Shown piece after piece: positions 35,727 through 48,090 of a stretch of 48,688 nt of DNA. The notes under the pieces are model-generated. The model was not told the DNA's origin and did no database searches. It was given only the letters and a program-made list of their open reading frames with translations. A program made the translations under genes and the position numbers. Numbering within the stretch: the stretch's first letter is position 1; each line of letters begins with the position of its first letter. Source of the DNA: Candidatus Avirikenella pullistercoris (GTDB lineage Bacteria > Bacteroidota > Bacteroidia > Bacteroidales > Rikenellaceae); contig DVIX01000013.1 in the NCBI GenBank assembly GCA_018710935.1, positions 1 to 48,688 on the forward strand. Reading direction: 5' to 3'.

Positions 35727-36260
35727 TTATAGTGAAAAAAGGTCACGTTCACAACCTATGGCAGCCCAAGTTCCCTGAGCTTTGAGTACTTGTTCGATTA
35801 CGTCGCGTACGCAGCCGTCGCCTCCCTTAACGTTTGATATGTACCGGCAGATATTTTTCACTTCGGGTACGGCATCGGCAGGGGCTACCGGCAATCCGCA
35901 TTGCAGCATAGGTTCCACATCGGGGATATCGTCACCCATGAACATAATATTTTCGTAATTCAAAGCATGTTTGGCCCGGAAATCCTCCAGAGCTTCCAGC
36001 TTATCTCCACAACTTAAATAAATATCGGTTACTCCTAATTTGCGGAAACGGAGCATCATGGCTTCGCCTTTCCCTCCGGATATTACGGCGATAGGATAAC
36101 CGCGTTTGATTGCTAACGAAACGGCGAATCCGTCTTTTGCATGGAAACTGCGCAGCATCTCGCCGGAGGGCAACATAACGATTCGCCCGTCGGTAAATAC
36201 TCCGTCGCAGTCAAAAACAAATGCTTTTACATTTACAATGTCTTCTTTGAAATTTCCCAT
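35727..36260 (-). CDS. kdsC: KdsC-like HAD phosphatase (KDO-8-phosphate phosphatase)
   Basis: HAD-IIIA phosphatase of 177 residues expected to release phosphate from KDO-8-phosphate during lipopolysaccharide core synthesis. Motif I is FVFDCDGVFTDGRIV (about residues 13-27), motif II is AVISGGKGEAM, and motif IV is MFMGDDIPDVEPMLQCGLP. The small capless fold and the VKGGDGCVRDVIEQVL end fit KdsC and its close relatives. It is 36 bp upstream of glmM and 4 bp downstream of the DUF2520 gene. A different sugar phosphate as substrate cannot be excluded. Confidence 0.82.
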   Translation of the reverse strand: MGNFKEDIVNVKAFVFDCDGVFTDGRIVMLPSGEMLRSFHAKDGFAVSLAIKRGYPIAVISGGKGEAMMLRFRKLGVTDIYLSCGDKLEALEDFRAKHALNYENIMFMGDDIPDVEPMLQCGLPVAPADAVPEVKNICRYISNVKGGDGCVRDVIEQVLKAQGTWAAIGCERDLFSL

Positions 36261-36264
36261 AAAG

Positions 36265-37071
36265 TTATTTCGTTTTGTAGGGTTGTCTGTTTTGTATGAT
36301 CGAATCGGTCATTGCGTCATATACTTTCAAAAGGTCCGGATATTCCTGTAATAATCGGCGATGGCGTTCGATAGTCTCCATATCATTTCTGGCAGCCGGG
36401 CCTGTTTGTAATGTTTCGGGGGAAGATTCGTTTTGCGTTATTTTTTCAAAAGTATTTTGCAAAAGGGGCTTCAGATATCCGAAAGGCAAGTGGGCTTCTT
36501 CCATGATACGGCTTCCTAAAGTAAACAGGTGATTTGTAAAATTATTGATGAATACGGCGGCTAAATGCACTTTTTCCCGTTTTTCCGATGTTACGGACGA
36601 TACATGCGGGCTGATAATGCGTGCCAGCTCATGCAGTTTGGCTTCTGTTTCAGGTGTATTTCCTTCTATCAGTAGGGGAACTTTCTGAAAATCGACGGTT
36701 ACCCCTTGTGAAAAACTTTGTAAAGGATAAAACACACCTCTTTTTTGAATCCGGTTGTCTAAGATATCTAAAGGCACACTCCCGGAGGTATGGCATACGA
36801 TACCGTTCCGGATATAGGGGGCGATGGCTTGTGATACTTCCTTTACGGCATTGTCGGAAACGGCAATGATATAATAATCGGCGGGTACTATTTCTTCAAA
36901 AGAGGAGGTATATCCACATTTCCGTTCTTTGGCGAGGGCATTCCCCGTTTCCCGGTTCCGGGATACGAGTTGCAGGAGCTTGAGCTCTTCTTTTTCGGAA
37001 AAAGCTTTAGATAGGGCGGAAGCTACCTTGCCCGAACCGATAATTACGATATTTTTTCTCGTTTTGCACAT
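36265..37071 (-). CDS. Rossmann-like / DUF2520 protein
   Basis: A 268-residue predicted NAD(P)-dependent dehydrogenase-like protein. The N-terminal Rossmann fold starts NIVIIGSGKVASALSKAF (G-x-G-x-x-A at about 13-18) and continues with YYIIAVSDNAVKEV, resembling pyrroline-5-carboxylate or 6-phosphogluconate dehydrogenases. The C-terminal DUF2520 helical domain contains VFINNFTNHLFTLGSRIMEE and an SSPETLQTGPAARND motif. The substrate is unknown. Its start overlaps the end of yihY by 28 bp and its stop is 4 bp before kdsC, so translation is probably coupled. Confidence 0.87.
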   Translation of the reverse strand: MCKTRKNIVIIGSGKVASALSKAFSEKEELKLLQLVSRNRETGNALAKERKCGYTSSFEEIVPADYYIIAVSDNAVKEVSQAIAPYIRNGIVCHTSGSVPLDILDNRIQKRGVFYPLQSFSQGVTVDFQKVPLLIEGNTPETEAKLHELARIISPHVSSVTSEKREKVHLAAVFINNFTNHLFTLGSRIMEEAHLPFGYLKPLLQNTFEKITQNESSPETLQTGPAARNDMETIERHRRLLQEYPDLLKVYDAMTDSIIQNRQPYKTK

Positions 37072-38402
37072 GTTTCTGAGTCGAGGTCTTTTAGTAGAAT
37101 ATTACCGTTCGATTCGTATGCGATTTTATTGAAGTGGTCCATTAATTTGTCGACGCATTTCGAACTTCTTATCTCTCCGCCCAAATAGTCTTTTCCGTGC
37201 GAATCCACAGCTTGAATCACCGACCATACGGTTATTTTATTTACGTCTTTGGCTGGAGTGTAAAGATAGGTTTTGGTCTGTTTTTTTTCGATAGAGAGCA
37301 CTAATCCCGCTTTTTCCAATTCATATACAGTTTCTCGTACGGCACTTACCGGCAAGTTCAGTTTCTCGGCAAGCTGTTCGGAAGACATCGGTTCTTTTTC
37401 TTCAATGAAGTTCTTAATGATATAGTGCATAATCAGTATCATCAGCTTCCTACGGTAGTTATAGCTTATTTCTGTCGTAGCGCGTTCGTATTCGTATTTT
37501 TTGATATTTTGGTAAGCGAATGACAATTCCGCTCCGAAAAGAATAATCTGCCAACTGGCGTTCAGCCATATCATGAAAAGGGGGAGGGCAGCGAAGCTAC
37601 CGTATATGATATTGTAATTGGAAACGGTTTGCTGGAACAAAATATAAAGATATTGGAAAATGATATAGATAGTTCCGGTTATTATGGCGGCTCTCAATGC
37701 AGCCCCTCTTCTTACATGCGTATTCGGTAAAATCGTATATATCAAGGCGAATATGAGCCAGATGATAATCAAAGGAGTGATGCTTAACAGGATATTCAGG
37801 ATATTGGTCATGAAGGTCAGGTCGGCTGCCCAGACGAATAGAGTCCCTTCGATATGGGACGATACGCTTTTATACAGCACATACAACAACGGAATGACGA
37901 AAAGCACGGACAGGTAATCGCTTACCTTCCGCGAGATAGTACGTTGTTTCTTTATTTCCCAAATATAGTTGAAAGCACTCTCTATATTGCCGAATACCAT
38001 GATTACGGCCCAGATAAAGACAAAGACGCTTACTCCGGCGAATATGCCTACTTTGGAGTTCTCGAGAAAAGCGTTGGCGAATATGGAGATTTGGTCAAAC
38101 AGTTCTTTATAGGCGTTTAATTCCTGCCCGATATAAGAGATAACTTTGTTATCTATGCCGAATCCTTTGGCGATGCCGAAGATCATTGCAACGATGGGAA
38201 CGAGCGACATCAGGGTGTAAAAAGTCAGGGCTGCCGACCGCACGGCGATTTGATGCCTGCTGTAATTGTTTACGGCAATGATAATGACTTTCGCCTCATT
38301 GATAAGCCATCGCAGCCATTTCGATTCGATATGGTCGCTTTGCAGCCAGATACCGGTTTTCAGGTAGTTAATCGCTTTCTGCAGGAAGTTTCGTTTCGGC
38401 AT
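37044..38402 (-). CDS. YihY/BrkB family membrane protein with C-terminal winged helix
   Basis: A 452-residue inner-membrane protein. About six transmembrane segments (about 40-300) include AALTFYTLMSLVPIVAMIFG, a long central block and SFAALPLFMIWLNASWQIIL. The cytoplasmic tail (about 305-440) carries a winged helix, MSSEQLAEKLNLPVSAVRET and VYELEKAGLVLSIEKK, followed by a Rrf2-like arrangement ending ILLKDLDSETCAKREKIS. Old annotations as ribonuclease BN are not supported for this family; an envelope or transport role is likely. Its start overlaps the nhaC end by 35 bp. Confidence 0.87.
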   Translation of the reverse strand: MPKRNFLQKAINYLKTGIWLQSDHIESKWLRWLINEAKVIIIAVNNYSRHQIAVRSAALTFYTLMSLVPIVAMIFGIAKGFGIDNKVISYIGQELNAYKELFDQISIFANAFLENSKVGIFAGVSVFVFIWAVIMVFGNIESAFNYIWEIKKQRTISRKVSDYLSVLFVIPLLYVLYKSVSSHIEGTLFVWAADLTFMTNILNILLSITPLIIIWLIFALIYTILPNTHVRRGAALRAAIITGTIYIIFQYLYILFQQTVSNYNIIYGSFAALPLFMIWLNASWQIILFGAELSFAYQNIKKYEYERATTEISYNYRRKLMILIMHYIIKNFIEEKEPMSSEQLAEKLNLPVSAVRETVYELEKAGLVLSIEKKQTKTYLYTPAKDVNKITVWSVIQAVDSHGKDYLGGEIRSSKCVDKLMDHFNKIAYESNGNILLKDLDSETCAKREKIS

Positions 38403-39837
38403 TTATTCTTTTTATTTTAATGTTCAGCCATGCGTATACAACAGTCATAATCGGACTTAGGTAACAGAAGAAAGCGAACGGTGCGTAAACGGCTGTCGCT
38501 ACTCCTAAGATAGAAGCTTGGGTTGCTCCGCAGGTATTCCACGGTATCAGTACGGAAGTTACCGTCCCCGAATCTTCCAACGTACGGCTCAGCACCTGTG
38601 GAGCCAATCTTGCTTGTCGGAATGATTTGGCAAACATTTTTCCCGGAATTACGATCGCCATGTACTGGTCGCCGGCAGTGAGGTTAAATAGGATGGTCGT
38701 TCCTGCCGTAGCGGAAACAAGCCCTCCGGTACTGCTTACCTTTTTGGTTATGGTAATCATAATCTTTTCCAAGAATTGTCCTGCTTCCATGATACCGCCG
38801 AACATCATCGCTGTAATAATCAGCCAAATGGTATTCAGCATGCCGCCCATCCCTCCGGTGGTCAACAGGCTATCGACAGCGGGGTTTCCCGTAGAAACTT
38901 CGGTTGTTCCGTACAAACATTTTGCCAATACGGTATAAACTCCTGTCAGGCTGAATTTTCCGTCGGGAGTAAGAGAGGCGATTACGTCCGGTTGTGCGAT
39001 AATGGCGGTGATTGCTCCCAATAAGGCTCCGATAAACAGCACCGGGACGGCGGGTATTTTTTTTACGATCATAAATATGGTAATGATCGGTACGACGAAT
39101 AACCAGGGGGATACATGATAGAAAGAAGAAATCGTATTTTGTATCTCCTGGCTGGTATTGTCGCTTCCGCTTTGGTTGCCGACGAAAGTCAGCAAAACGA
39201 ATAATCCTATGGTAAGCAGCATGGACGGAACAGTGGTGTACATCATGTAACGGATATGGGTGAACAACGGTGTTTCCGTTACTGCCGATGCCAGGTTTGT
39301 CGTATCGGACAAAGGAGAAATCTTATCTCCGAAATAGGCTCCCGAAATGATAGCACCTGCTACGATGGCTTCACTGAAACCCAACGCTTTGCCTATTCCT
39401 AACAAAGCTACTCCGATAGTTGCGATGGTTGACCACGAGCTGCCTACCGCAACGGAGATGATAGAGCATAAAATGAGAGTGGCGGGGAGAAAATAGGACG
39501 GCTCCAGAATATTCAGCCCGTAATAGATCATGGAAGGGACAATCCCGCTTAACATCCAGGTTCCGGATAGCATTCCGATAACCAATAGTATGAGAATGGC
39601 AGGGATAGCCGCTATTAAAGTGTGAATCATGCCTTGCATGGTGTCTGTCCATTTGATTCCGTTTCTCCATGAGATAAAGGCGGCTACGGCCGAAGCGAAG
39701 AGCAAGGCTAATTGGTTGGCTCCTGAAAGGGTGTCGTTTCCTAACAGAAGGACATTGCACGAGATTAAACCGATTAATACGATAATCGGGATAATGGATT
39801 GTAATAGAGTAGGCGGTTTGATAGTATTATTACTCAT
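38368..39837 (-). CDS. nhaC: NhaC-family Na+/H+ antiporter
   Basis: Inner-membrane antiporter of 489 residues from the start at 39837 (MSNNTIKPPTLLQSIIPIIV). An in-frame ATG at 39879 adds 14 charged residues and would overlap the beta-galactosidase stop. Typical stretches are ISVAVGSSWSTIATIGVALL, GAIISGAYFGDKISPLSDTT, ASAVTETPLFTHIRYMMYTT, FNLTAGDQYMAIVIPGKMF and LEDSGTVTSVLIPWNTCGAT. The Asp in GDKISPLSDTTNLA is characteristic. It overlaps yihY by 35 bp and follows the beta-galactosidase homologue by 31 bp. Other NhaC-family substrates (for example malate/lactate) are possible. Confidence 0.88.
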   Translation of the reverse strand: MSNNTIKPPTLLQSIIPIIVLIGLISCNVLLLGNDTLSGANQLALLFASAVAAFISWRNGIKWTDTMQGMIHTLIAAIPAILILLVIGMLSGTWMLSGIVPSMIYYGLNILEPSYFLPATLILCSIISVAVGSSWSTIATIGVALLGIGKALGFSEAIVAGAIISGAYFGDKISPLSDTTNLASAVTETPLFTHIRYMMYTTVPSMLLTIGLFVLLTFVGNQSGSDNTSQEIQNTISSFYHVSPWLFVVPIITIFMIVKKIPAVPVLFIGALLGAITAIIAQPDVIASLTPDGKFSLTGVYTVLAKCLYGTTEVSTGNPAVDSLLTTGGMGGMLNTIWLIITAMMFGGIMEAGQFLEKIMITITKKVSSTGGLVSATAGTTILFNLTAGDQYMAIVIPGKMFAKSFRQARLAPQVLSRTLEDSGTVTSVLIPWNTCGATQASILGVATAVYAPFAFFCYLSPIMTVVYAWLNIKIKRINAETKLPAESD

Positions 39838-39868
39838 GTGTCGGTTTCTTTTAGCAGGCGTTTTCGGG

Positions 39869-43180
<3,312 letters not shown>

Positions 43181-43249
43181 TTATTCACAATAACTATACC
43201 TTAGTATTGGAAAAGAAGGTGTCGGGCATCGGATGAAATACGGCAATCG

Positions 43250-44368
43250 TTAATGACTTTTTTTATAGCTGAATATAGCCCATATATTGAAAGCCGCGGC
43301 AAAACAGCACAAAGCGAAAAATTGGCTCGTTACTTCGGCAAATCCGCTGCCTTTCAGATATATCAGCCGCATGACCTGTATGAAATATTTCAGGGGATTG
43401 ATAACGGTGAGGGTTTGTGCCCATTGCGGCATACTGGATACGGGAGTGAATAATCCGCTCATAAGCAGGAGAATCATAATGAAGAAATACATGACGAACA
43501 TGGCTTGCTGCATGGTTTCGGAATAGTTGGAAATGACCAGCCCCATACCAGAAACGACTAAAATATAGATGAATGCGAACAGAAATATCGTAAGCAGGCT
43601 GCCCGAAGGGTATAGTCCGTAAACGAGAACGGATAACCCGATGCATACGGTCAGTACGATAAATCCGATAATCCAATAGGGAATCAGTTTAGCTAATATG
43701 AAAATACCTTTCTTTACGGGGGTTACGTTGATTTGTTCGATAGTTCCGGTCTCTTTTTCCCCGACGATATTCAATGCGGGGAGAAATCCGGTAAGCATGG
43801 TCAGTAACATAACCATTAATGCGGGAACCATAAAAACTTTATAATCCAGATGCGGATTAAATTTATATTGTTGGATAACGTTAAAAGCGGGAACTTGCGA
43901 AGGGACGCTGTTTCCTGCTTGTCCGTATTCTTCTCTTAATTCTCCTGCATAATCGTTGAGGATAGAGGCCAGATAAGAAGAACCGAGGCTACCTTTCGTA
44001 CCATTGACGGAGTTGGCGGAGATCATTACATTTCCTTCCCCTTCGTTGATAATCTCTTTTTCGAAATCGTTTTGAATCTCGAGAATAATATCGGCCTTTC
44101 CCGATTCTATGCTATGTATCGCTTCCGTATAGTTATCCGATACGTCGGTCAGGGAAAAATAATCGGAAGAGGCGGTTTTGTGAATCAACCTTTCCGAAAA
44201 GGTACTATGGTCGTTATCTATTACGCTGAGTTTGATATTTTTGATTTCCTGATTGGCTGCCCAAGGCATAATCAGCATCATCATAACAGGCATTATGAAA
44301 ATCAGTTTCGGAAGAAAGGAGTTTCTGCGAATCTGTTTGAATTCTTTTTCTATGAGATATATTAACAT
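43250..44368 (-). CDS. ABC-2 type exporter permease (second subunit)
   Basis: Membrane subunit of 372 residues of a YbhS/YbhR-like exporter. One transmembrane segment near the N-terminus (LIFIMPVMMMLIMPW, about 22-36) precedes a large periplasmic domain (about 45-170). Five or six segments fill the last half, including VFMVPALMVMLLTMLTGFLP, the EKETGTIEQINVTPVKKGIF coupling motif, and MFVMYFFIMILLLMSGLFTP. It is the last gene of the exporter operon, 6 bp after the other permease. No convincing terminator follows before the GH2 gene promoter. Confidence 0.9.
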   Translation of the reverse strand: MLIYLIEKEFKQIRRNSFLPKLIFIMPVMMMLIMPWAANQEIKNIKLSVIDNDHSTFSERLIHKTASSDYFSLTDVSDNYTEAIHSIESGKADIILEIQNDFEKEIINEGEGNVMISANSVNGTKGSLGSSYLASILNDYAGELREEYGQAGNSVPSQVPAFNVIQQYKFNPHLDYKVFMVPALMVMLLTMLTGFLPALNIVGEKETGTIEQINVTPVKKGIFILAKLIPYWIIGFIVLTVCIGLSVLVYGLYPSGSLLTIFLFAFIYILVVSGMGLVISNYSETMQQAMFVMYFFIMILLLMSGLFTPVSSMPQWAQTLTVINPLKYFIQVMRLIYLKGSGFAEVTSQFFALCCFAAAFNIWAIFSYKKSH

Positions 44369-44374
44369 GGCCGT

Positions 44375-45481
44375 TTAATTTAATCTGGTTTTGAATTTTT
44401 TCAGGCTAAGTACGATAAGGCCTGCTGCCATTACTATAAGGATAAATATTTCTTTAATGACATATTGCAGTTCGACTCCCTGAATCATTATTTTTTTTAC
44501 GGCTTCTATATACCAACGTGCCGGTACGATAGCGGAAATCCATTGTAATATTTTAGGCATGCTTTCTATGGGGAACATTAGTCCTGACAGTAGCATGATG
44601 GGCATCATCAAACCCATTCCGGAGGCGAGCATGGCTGCCATTTGGCTGTTTACTAAGGTGGAAATGAGTAGTCCTAAAGATAAGGCTAAGAAGATAAATA
44701 GAAAAGAAGTAAGGATCAGCAGTAGGAAATTTCCTGCGATAGGTACTCCGAGAACATATACGGAAAGGAGCAATATGGTAGTGAGATTGAGTATCGAGAG
44801 CAGAAAATAGGGGACTGCCTTCGCTAAGATAATATGGAGCGGCTTCATGGGAGATGAAAGCAATATTTCCATGGTTCCGGTCTCTTTTTCCCTGACAATA
44901 GCGATAGAGGTCATCATTGCGCAGATTAATATGAGTATCATCCCCATTACGCCCGGAACGAAATTGTATGCGCTTTTGGTTTGGGGGTTATAGAGCATTT
45001 TTATTTCCGGAATGATTCGGAAGGGGACATTATATTGTTCTGAAAGTTCCTGTTGATATGAACTCAGTATATTTGAAGCATATCCGGTAAGCATCGATGC
45101 CTGATTGGGTTCGGTCCCGTCCGTTATCAGTTGTATCGCTGCTTCGCCTGTATGCAGGAGATTATCGGCGAAATTTTCACTGAAAACGATAACCATATTG
45201 ATTTTTCCGTATTTAAAAATGTCGTTTATTTGGTTGTAATCGGTGAGTTCTTCCTCTATTTCGAAATATTTGCTCGCCTGAAACCGTTCTTTGATAAGCC
45301 GGGTGGATACGTCTTTGGAAGGATCGAATACGGCTACTTGTACGTTATTTACCTCCGTCGTTATGGCGAATCCGAACAGAAGTATCTGTATGACCGGCAT
45401 ACCGAGCAGTATCAGCATGGTACGTTTGTCCCGGAAGATGTGGTAAAACTCTTTTTTTACGAATGATATGAATTGTTTCAT
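44375..45481 (-). CDS. ABC-2 type exporter permease (first subunit)
   Basis: Membrane subunit of 368 residues, the partner of the following permease. The start at 45481 (MKQFISFVKKEFYHIFRDKR) sits 2 bp after the ATPase stop; the frame extends to 45703 but that part overlaps the ATPase gene. An N-terminal membrane segment (MLILLGMPVIQILLFGFAI) is followed by a periplasmic domain and five C-terminal segments, with REKETGTMEILLSSPMKPLH as the coupling motif and MLLSGLMFPIESMPKILQWI near the end. The two permeases should form a heterodimer. Confidence 0.9.
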   Translation of the reverse strand: MKQFISFVKKEFYHIFRDKRTMLILLGMPVIQILLFGFAITTEVNNVQVAVFDPSKDVSTRLIKERFQASKYFEIEEELTDYNQINDIFKYGKINMVIVFSENFADNLLHTGEAAIQLITDGTEPNQASMLTGYASNILSSYQQELSEQYNVPFRIIPEIKMLYNPQTKSAYNFVPGVMGMILILICAMMTSIAIVREKETGTMEILLSSPMKPLHIILAKAVPYFLLSILNLTTILLLSVYVLGVPIAGNFLLLILTSFLFIFLALSLGLLISTLVNSQMAAMLASGMGLMMPIMLLSGLMFPIESMPKILQWISAIVPARWYIEAVKKIMIQGVELQYVIKEIFILIVMAAGLIVLSLKKFKTRLN

Positions 45482-45483
45482 GG

Positions 45484-46227
45484 TTAATCCGCTTTTCGTG
45501 TTGCTTTTCGGGCTAATTGTTGGAATACGTCGTCCATAGAAGAGGCATGAAACTGTTGTTTCAGGTTTGCAGGAGTGTCCAGAGCTTCGATTTTCCCATC
45601 TACCATGATGGATACCCGGTCGCAGTATTCCGCTTCGTCCATATAGTGGGTGGTAACGAAAACCGTAATTCCCTTTTCGGCTGCCTGGTAGATCAGTTCC
45701 CAAAATTGACGCCGGGTAACGGGATCTACGCCGCCGGTCGGTTCATCCAAAAATACTACTTTGGGATTATGGAAAATAGATACGGAAAAAGAGAGCTTTT
45801 GTTTCCAGCCTAAAGGCAAAGATTTTACGAGCGTGTTGCGTTCGGCTTCAAATCCGAGCTCTGCCAGCATACGGTCTGTCTTAGAGACGATTTCTTGTTT
45901 TTTCATCCCGTATATACCTCCGAAAAGACGCAGGTTTTCCCATACTTTCAGGTCTTCGTAAAGGGAAAATTTCTGACTCATATAACCGATGTTCCGTTTG
46001 ACTTTTTCCGATTCTTTATAAATGTCGAATCCGGCAACAGAGCCTTTACCCGATGTCGGGCGGCTTAATCCGCACAACATACGCATAGCCGTGGTCTTTC
46101 CGGCTCCGTTCGCTCCTAAGAAACCGAATATTTCGCTTTGTTCCACACTGAACGAGATATTATCGACAGCGGTAAAATCTCCGAATTTTTTGGTAAGGTT
46201 TTCCGTGTATATGACTTTATTTTCCAT
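45484..46227 (-). CDS. Exporter ABC ATPase with variant signature motif
   Basis: A 247-residue nucleotide-binding subunit. Walker A is GANGAGKTTAMRML, Walker B VVFLDEPTGGVDP, and the switch region TTHYMDEAEYCD. The signature reads LPLGWKQKLSFS instead of LSGGQ, as in the second ATPase half of YbhF-like proteins, so its composite ATP site may be weaker than its partner's. It overlaps the upstream ATPase gene by 11 bp. Together the two genes match the two halves of fused YbhF. Confidence 0.92.
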   Translation of the reverse strand: MENKVIYTENLTKKFGDFTAVDNISFSVEQSEIFGFLGANGAGKTTAMRMLCGLSRPTSGKGSVAGFDIYKESEKVKRNIGYMSQKFSLYEDLKVWENLRLFGGIYGMKKQEIVSKTDRMLAELGFEAERNTLVKSLPLGWKQKLSFSVSIFHNPKVVFLDEPTGGVDPVTRRQFWELIYQAAEKGITVFVTTHYMDEAEYCDRVSIMVDGKIEALDTPANLKQQFHASSMDDVFQQLARKATRKAD

Positions 46228-47137
46228 TTGTCTGGTTTTTCGATAATAACATGAAACAATCCTCTACCGTCGGGGAAATCGGACGGATGATAATGTCGGT
46301 ATGCCCTTTCCCGGACAGGTAGGAGTGTAACTCTTCGGAATGAGCCTCCCCGTTGAATGTAATATGTACGGTTTCTCCGAATGAAAACGATGTTTTTATG
46401 TCGGGATAACTGCGTAAATCCTTTAATAAACGGTGCATCTTGCAGGATTGTACGGCCCAGAGGGAATCCGGATATCGGGCGGTGATATTTTGCGGGGTAT
46501 CTACCTGCATGAAGTTTCCGTTCTGCATTAGGGCAATCCGGTCACAAAGCGTTGCTTCGTTCATGTAAGGGGTGGAAACGAGGATGGTGATGCCCTGTTT
46601 TTTCAGTTTGATTAACATATCCCATAACTCTTTGCGGGAGACGGGATCCACTCCGGTAGTCGGTTCGTCGAGAAACAATACGGTAGGCTTGTGTATCAAG
46701 GCGCAGCTCAATGCCAATTTCTGTTTCATCCCTCCCGAAAGTTTGCCAGCTTTCCGGTGTTTGAACGGTTCTATCTGTTTGTAAATATCTTCTATTAAAT
46801 AGTAATTTTCCTGAATGGTGGTATTGAATACCGTAGCGAAGAAGGTGAGGTTTTCTTCGACTGTCAGATCCTGGTAAAGAGAAAATTTACCGGGCATATA
46901 TCCGATGATATTGCGAATTTTTTTATAATCTTTCACTACATCGTATCCGTCCACGGAGGCTTCTCCGCTGTCGGCAAGTATAAGCGTTGTCAGGATTCGG
47001 AAAAGGGTTGTTTTTCCTGCTCCGTCCGGGCCGATAATTCCGTAGATCTCTCCCGGATTTACTTCAAAACTCAGATTCCGGAGAGCTTGTACTTTCCCGT
47101 AGCTTTTATTGATGCGATTGGCTGATACGATACCCAT
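46217..47137 (-). CDS. Exporter ABC ATPase with canonical signature
   Basis: A 306-residue nucleotide-binding subunit. Walker A is GPDGAGKTTLFRIL, signature LSGGMKQKLALS, Walker B VLFLDEPTTGVDP, and the switch STPYMNEATLCD has Pro in place of the usual His before Tyr (S-T-P-Y rather than T-T-H-Y). The replaced H-loop His suggests lowered ATPase turnover at this site. A C-terminal extension (about 225-306) follows the ATPase core. It begins 44 bp after the HlyD gene. Confidence 0.92.
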   Translation of the reverse strand: MGIVSANRINKSYGKVQALRNLSFEVNPGEIYGIIGPDGAGKTTLFRILTTLILADSGEASVDGYDVVKDYKKIRNIIGYMPGKFSLYQDLTVEENLTFFATVFNTTIQENYYLIEDIYKQIEPFKHRKAGKLSGGMKQKLALSCALIHKPTVLFLDEPTTGVDPVSRKELWDMLIKLKKQGITILVSTPYMNEATLCDRIALMQNGNFMQVDTPQNITARYPDSLWAVQSCKMHRLLKDLRSYPDIKTSFSFGETVHITFNGEAHSEELHSYLSGKGHTDIIIRPISPTVEDCFMLLSKNQTNGK

Positions 47138-47181
47138 TCTGATAACTTTTTTGAGGTTGCTGTAAATGAAAAAACAGTTCT

Positions 47182-48078
47182 TTATTCTATTTTTAATTCG
47201 CCGTACATTCCTTTTTTGATGTAGCCGTCGTTTTTAACGGCTATTTTAACGGCGTAAACAAGGTTGGCGCGTTCATCTCTCGTCTGTATGGTTTTCGGGG
47301 TAAATTCGGCTTTATCCGAAATCCATATAATCGTACCGGGATATTCTTTTCTGCCGGAAATCCCTTCGTCAGCATAAACTTTTACGGATTGTCCTATAGT
47401 CAGGCCGGTCAGCTGGTCGGCAGTAATGTAGGCACGCAGTTTCATATCTTCGATATCCGCTACCTTGAATAGAGCCCTGCCTTGTGCTGCCAGTTCGCCT
47501 TGTTCTGCATATTTGGACAATACGGTCCCGCTAATCGGGCTTGTGACGATATTTTTTTCTATTTGGTCGTTTATCAGGGCTATTTGGGCTTTTATCCCCG
47601 AACTTTCTCCTGCGATACTCTTGTTATTGTTTTCCAATGTTTCGGTCTGGGCTTCCAGCTCTTTTTCGAGCAAGGTTATTTGTGCGTCGATGTCATCCAA
47701 TTGTTTTTGATTGGCGGCATTCGCTTCGACAAGCTTTCTGTACCGGGACTGTTCCTTCTTTTGGGTAGCGATTTGTTGTTGTATCGATGCGATCTGTTTT
47801 GCTATATTATAATGCCGGCTTTCGATAGCTTGTATGTTGGCCTGCAGTTGCAGCTTTTGCAAGTGGAGCTGTACGGTATCTATATAGCCGAGTTGCTCGC
47901 CTGCTATTACGTTTTGCCCTTCTTCGAGGTTGAATTGTATAAGTTCGCCTGTCCCTCTGGCGGAAACAATGACTTCATCGGTTTCGAAAACACCGGAAGC
48001 ATCGTATTCTCTGTCTGAATTTCCGCATGCAGCCAAAAGCAGGAATAGGGCGATTGCCGGATAGTATTTCATTTTCAT
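47182..48078 (-). CDS. HlyD-family periplasmic adaptor (lipoprotein)
   Basis: Membrane-fusion subunit of 298 residues linking the ABC permeases to TolC. The signal peptide ends LLLAAC, so Cys18 should be acylated and anchor it to the inner membrane. A lipoyl half-motif (GTGELIQFNLEEGQNVIAGE) precedes a long coiled-coil hairpin (about 70-165), followed by the second lipoyl half (VTSPISGTVLSKYAEQGELA) and beta-barrel (YITADQLTGLTIGQSVKVY). It is the YbhG-like member of the operon, 12 bp after the TolC gene. Confidence 0.92.
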   Translation of the reverse strand: MKMKYYPAIALFLLLAACGNSDREYDASGVFETDEVIVSARGTGELIQFNLEEGQNVIAGEQLGYIDTVQLHLQKLQLQANIQAIESRHYNIAKQIASIQQQIATQKKEQSRYRKLVEANAANQKQLDDIDAQITLLEKELEAQTETLENNNKSIAGESSGIKAQIALINDQIEKNIVTSPISGTVLSKYAEQGELAAQGRALFKVADIEDMKLRAYITADQLTGLTIGQSVKVYADEGISGRKEYPGTIIWISDKAEFTPKTIQTRDERANLVYAVKIAVKNDGYIKKGMYGELKIE

Positions 48079-48090
48079 CTTTTTTATTTT

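Noticed and set aside
45482..45703. Longer N-terminus for the first permease
   Set aside because: It lies inside the ATPase gene on the same strand in another frame; the ATG at 45481 fits the family start.
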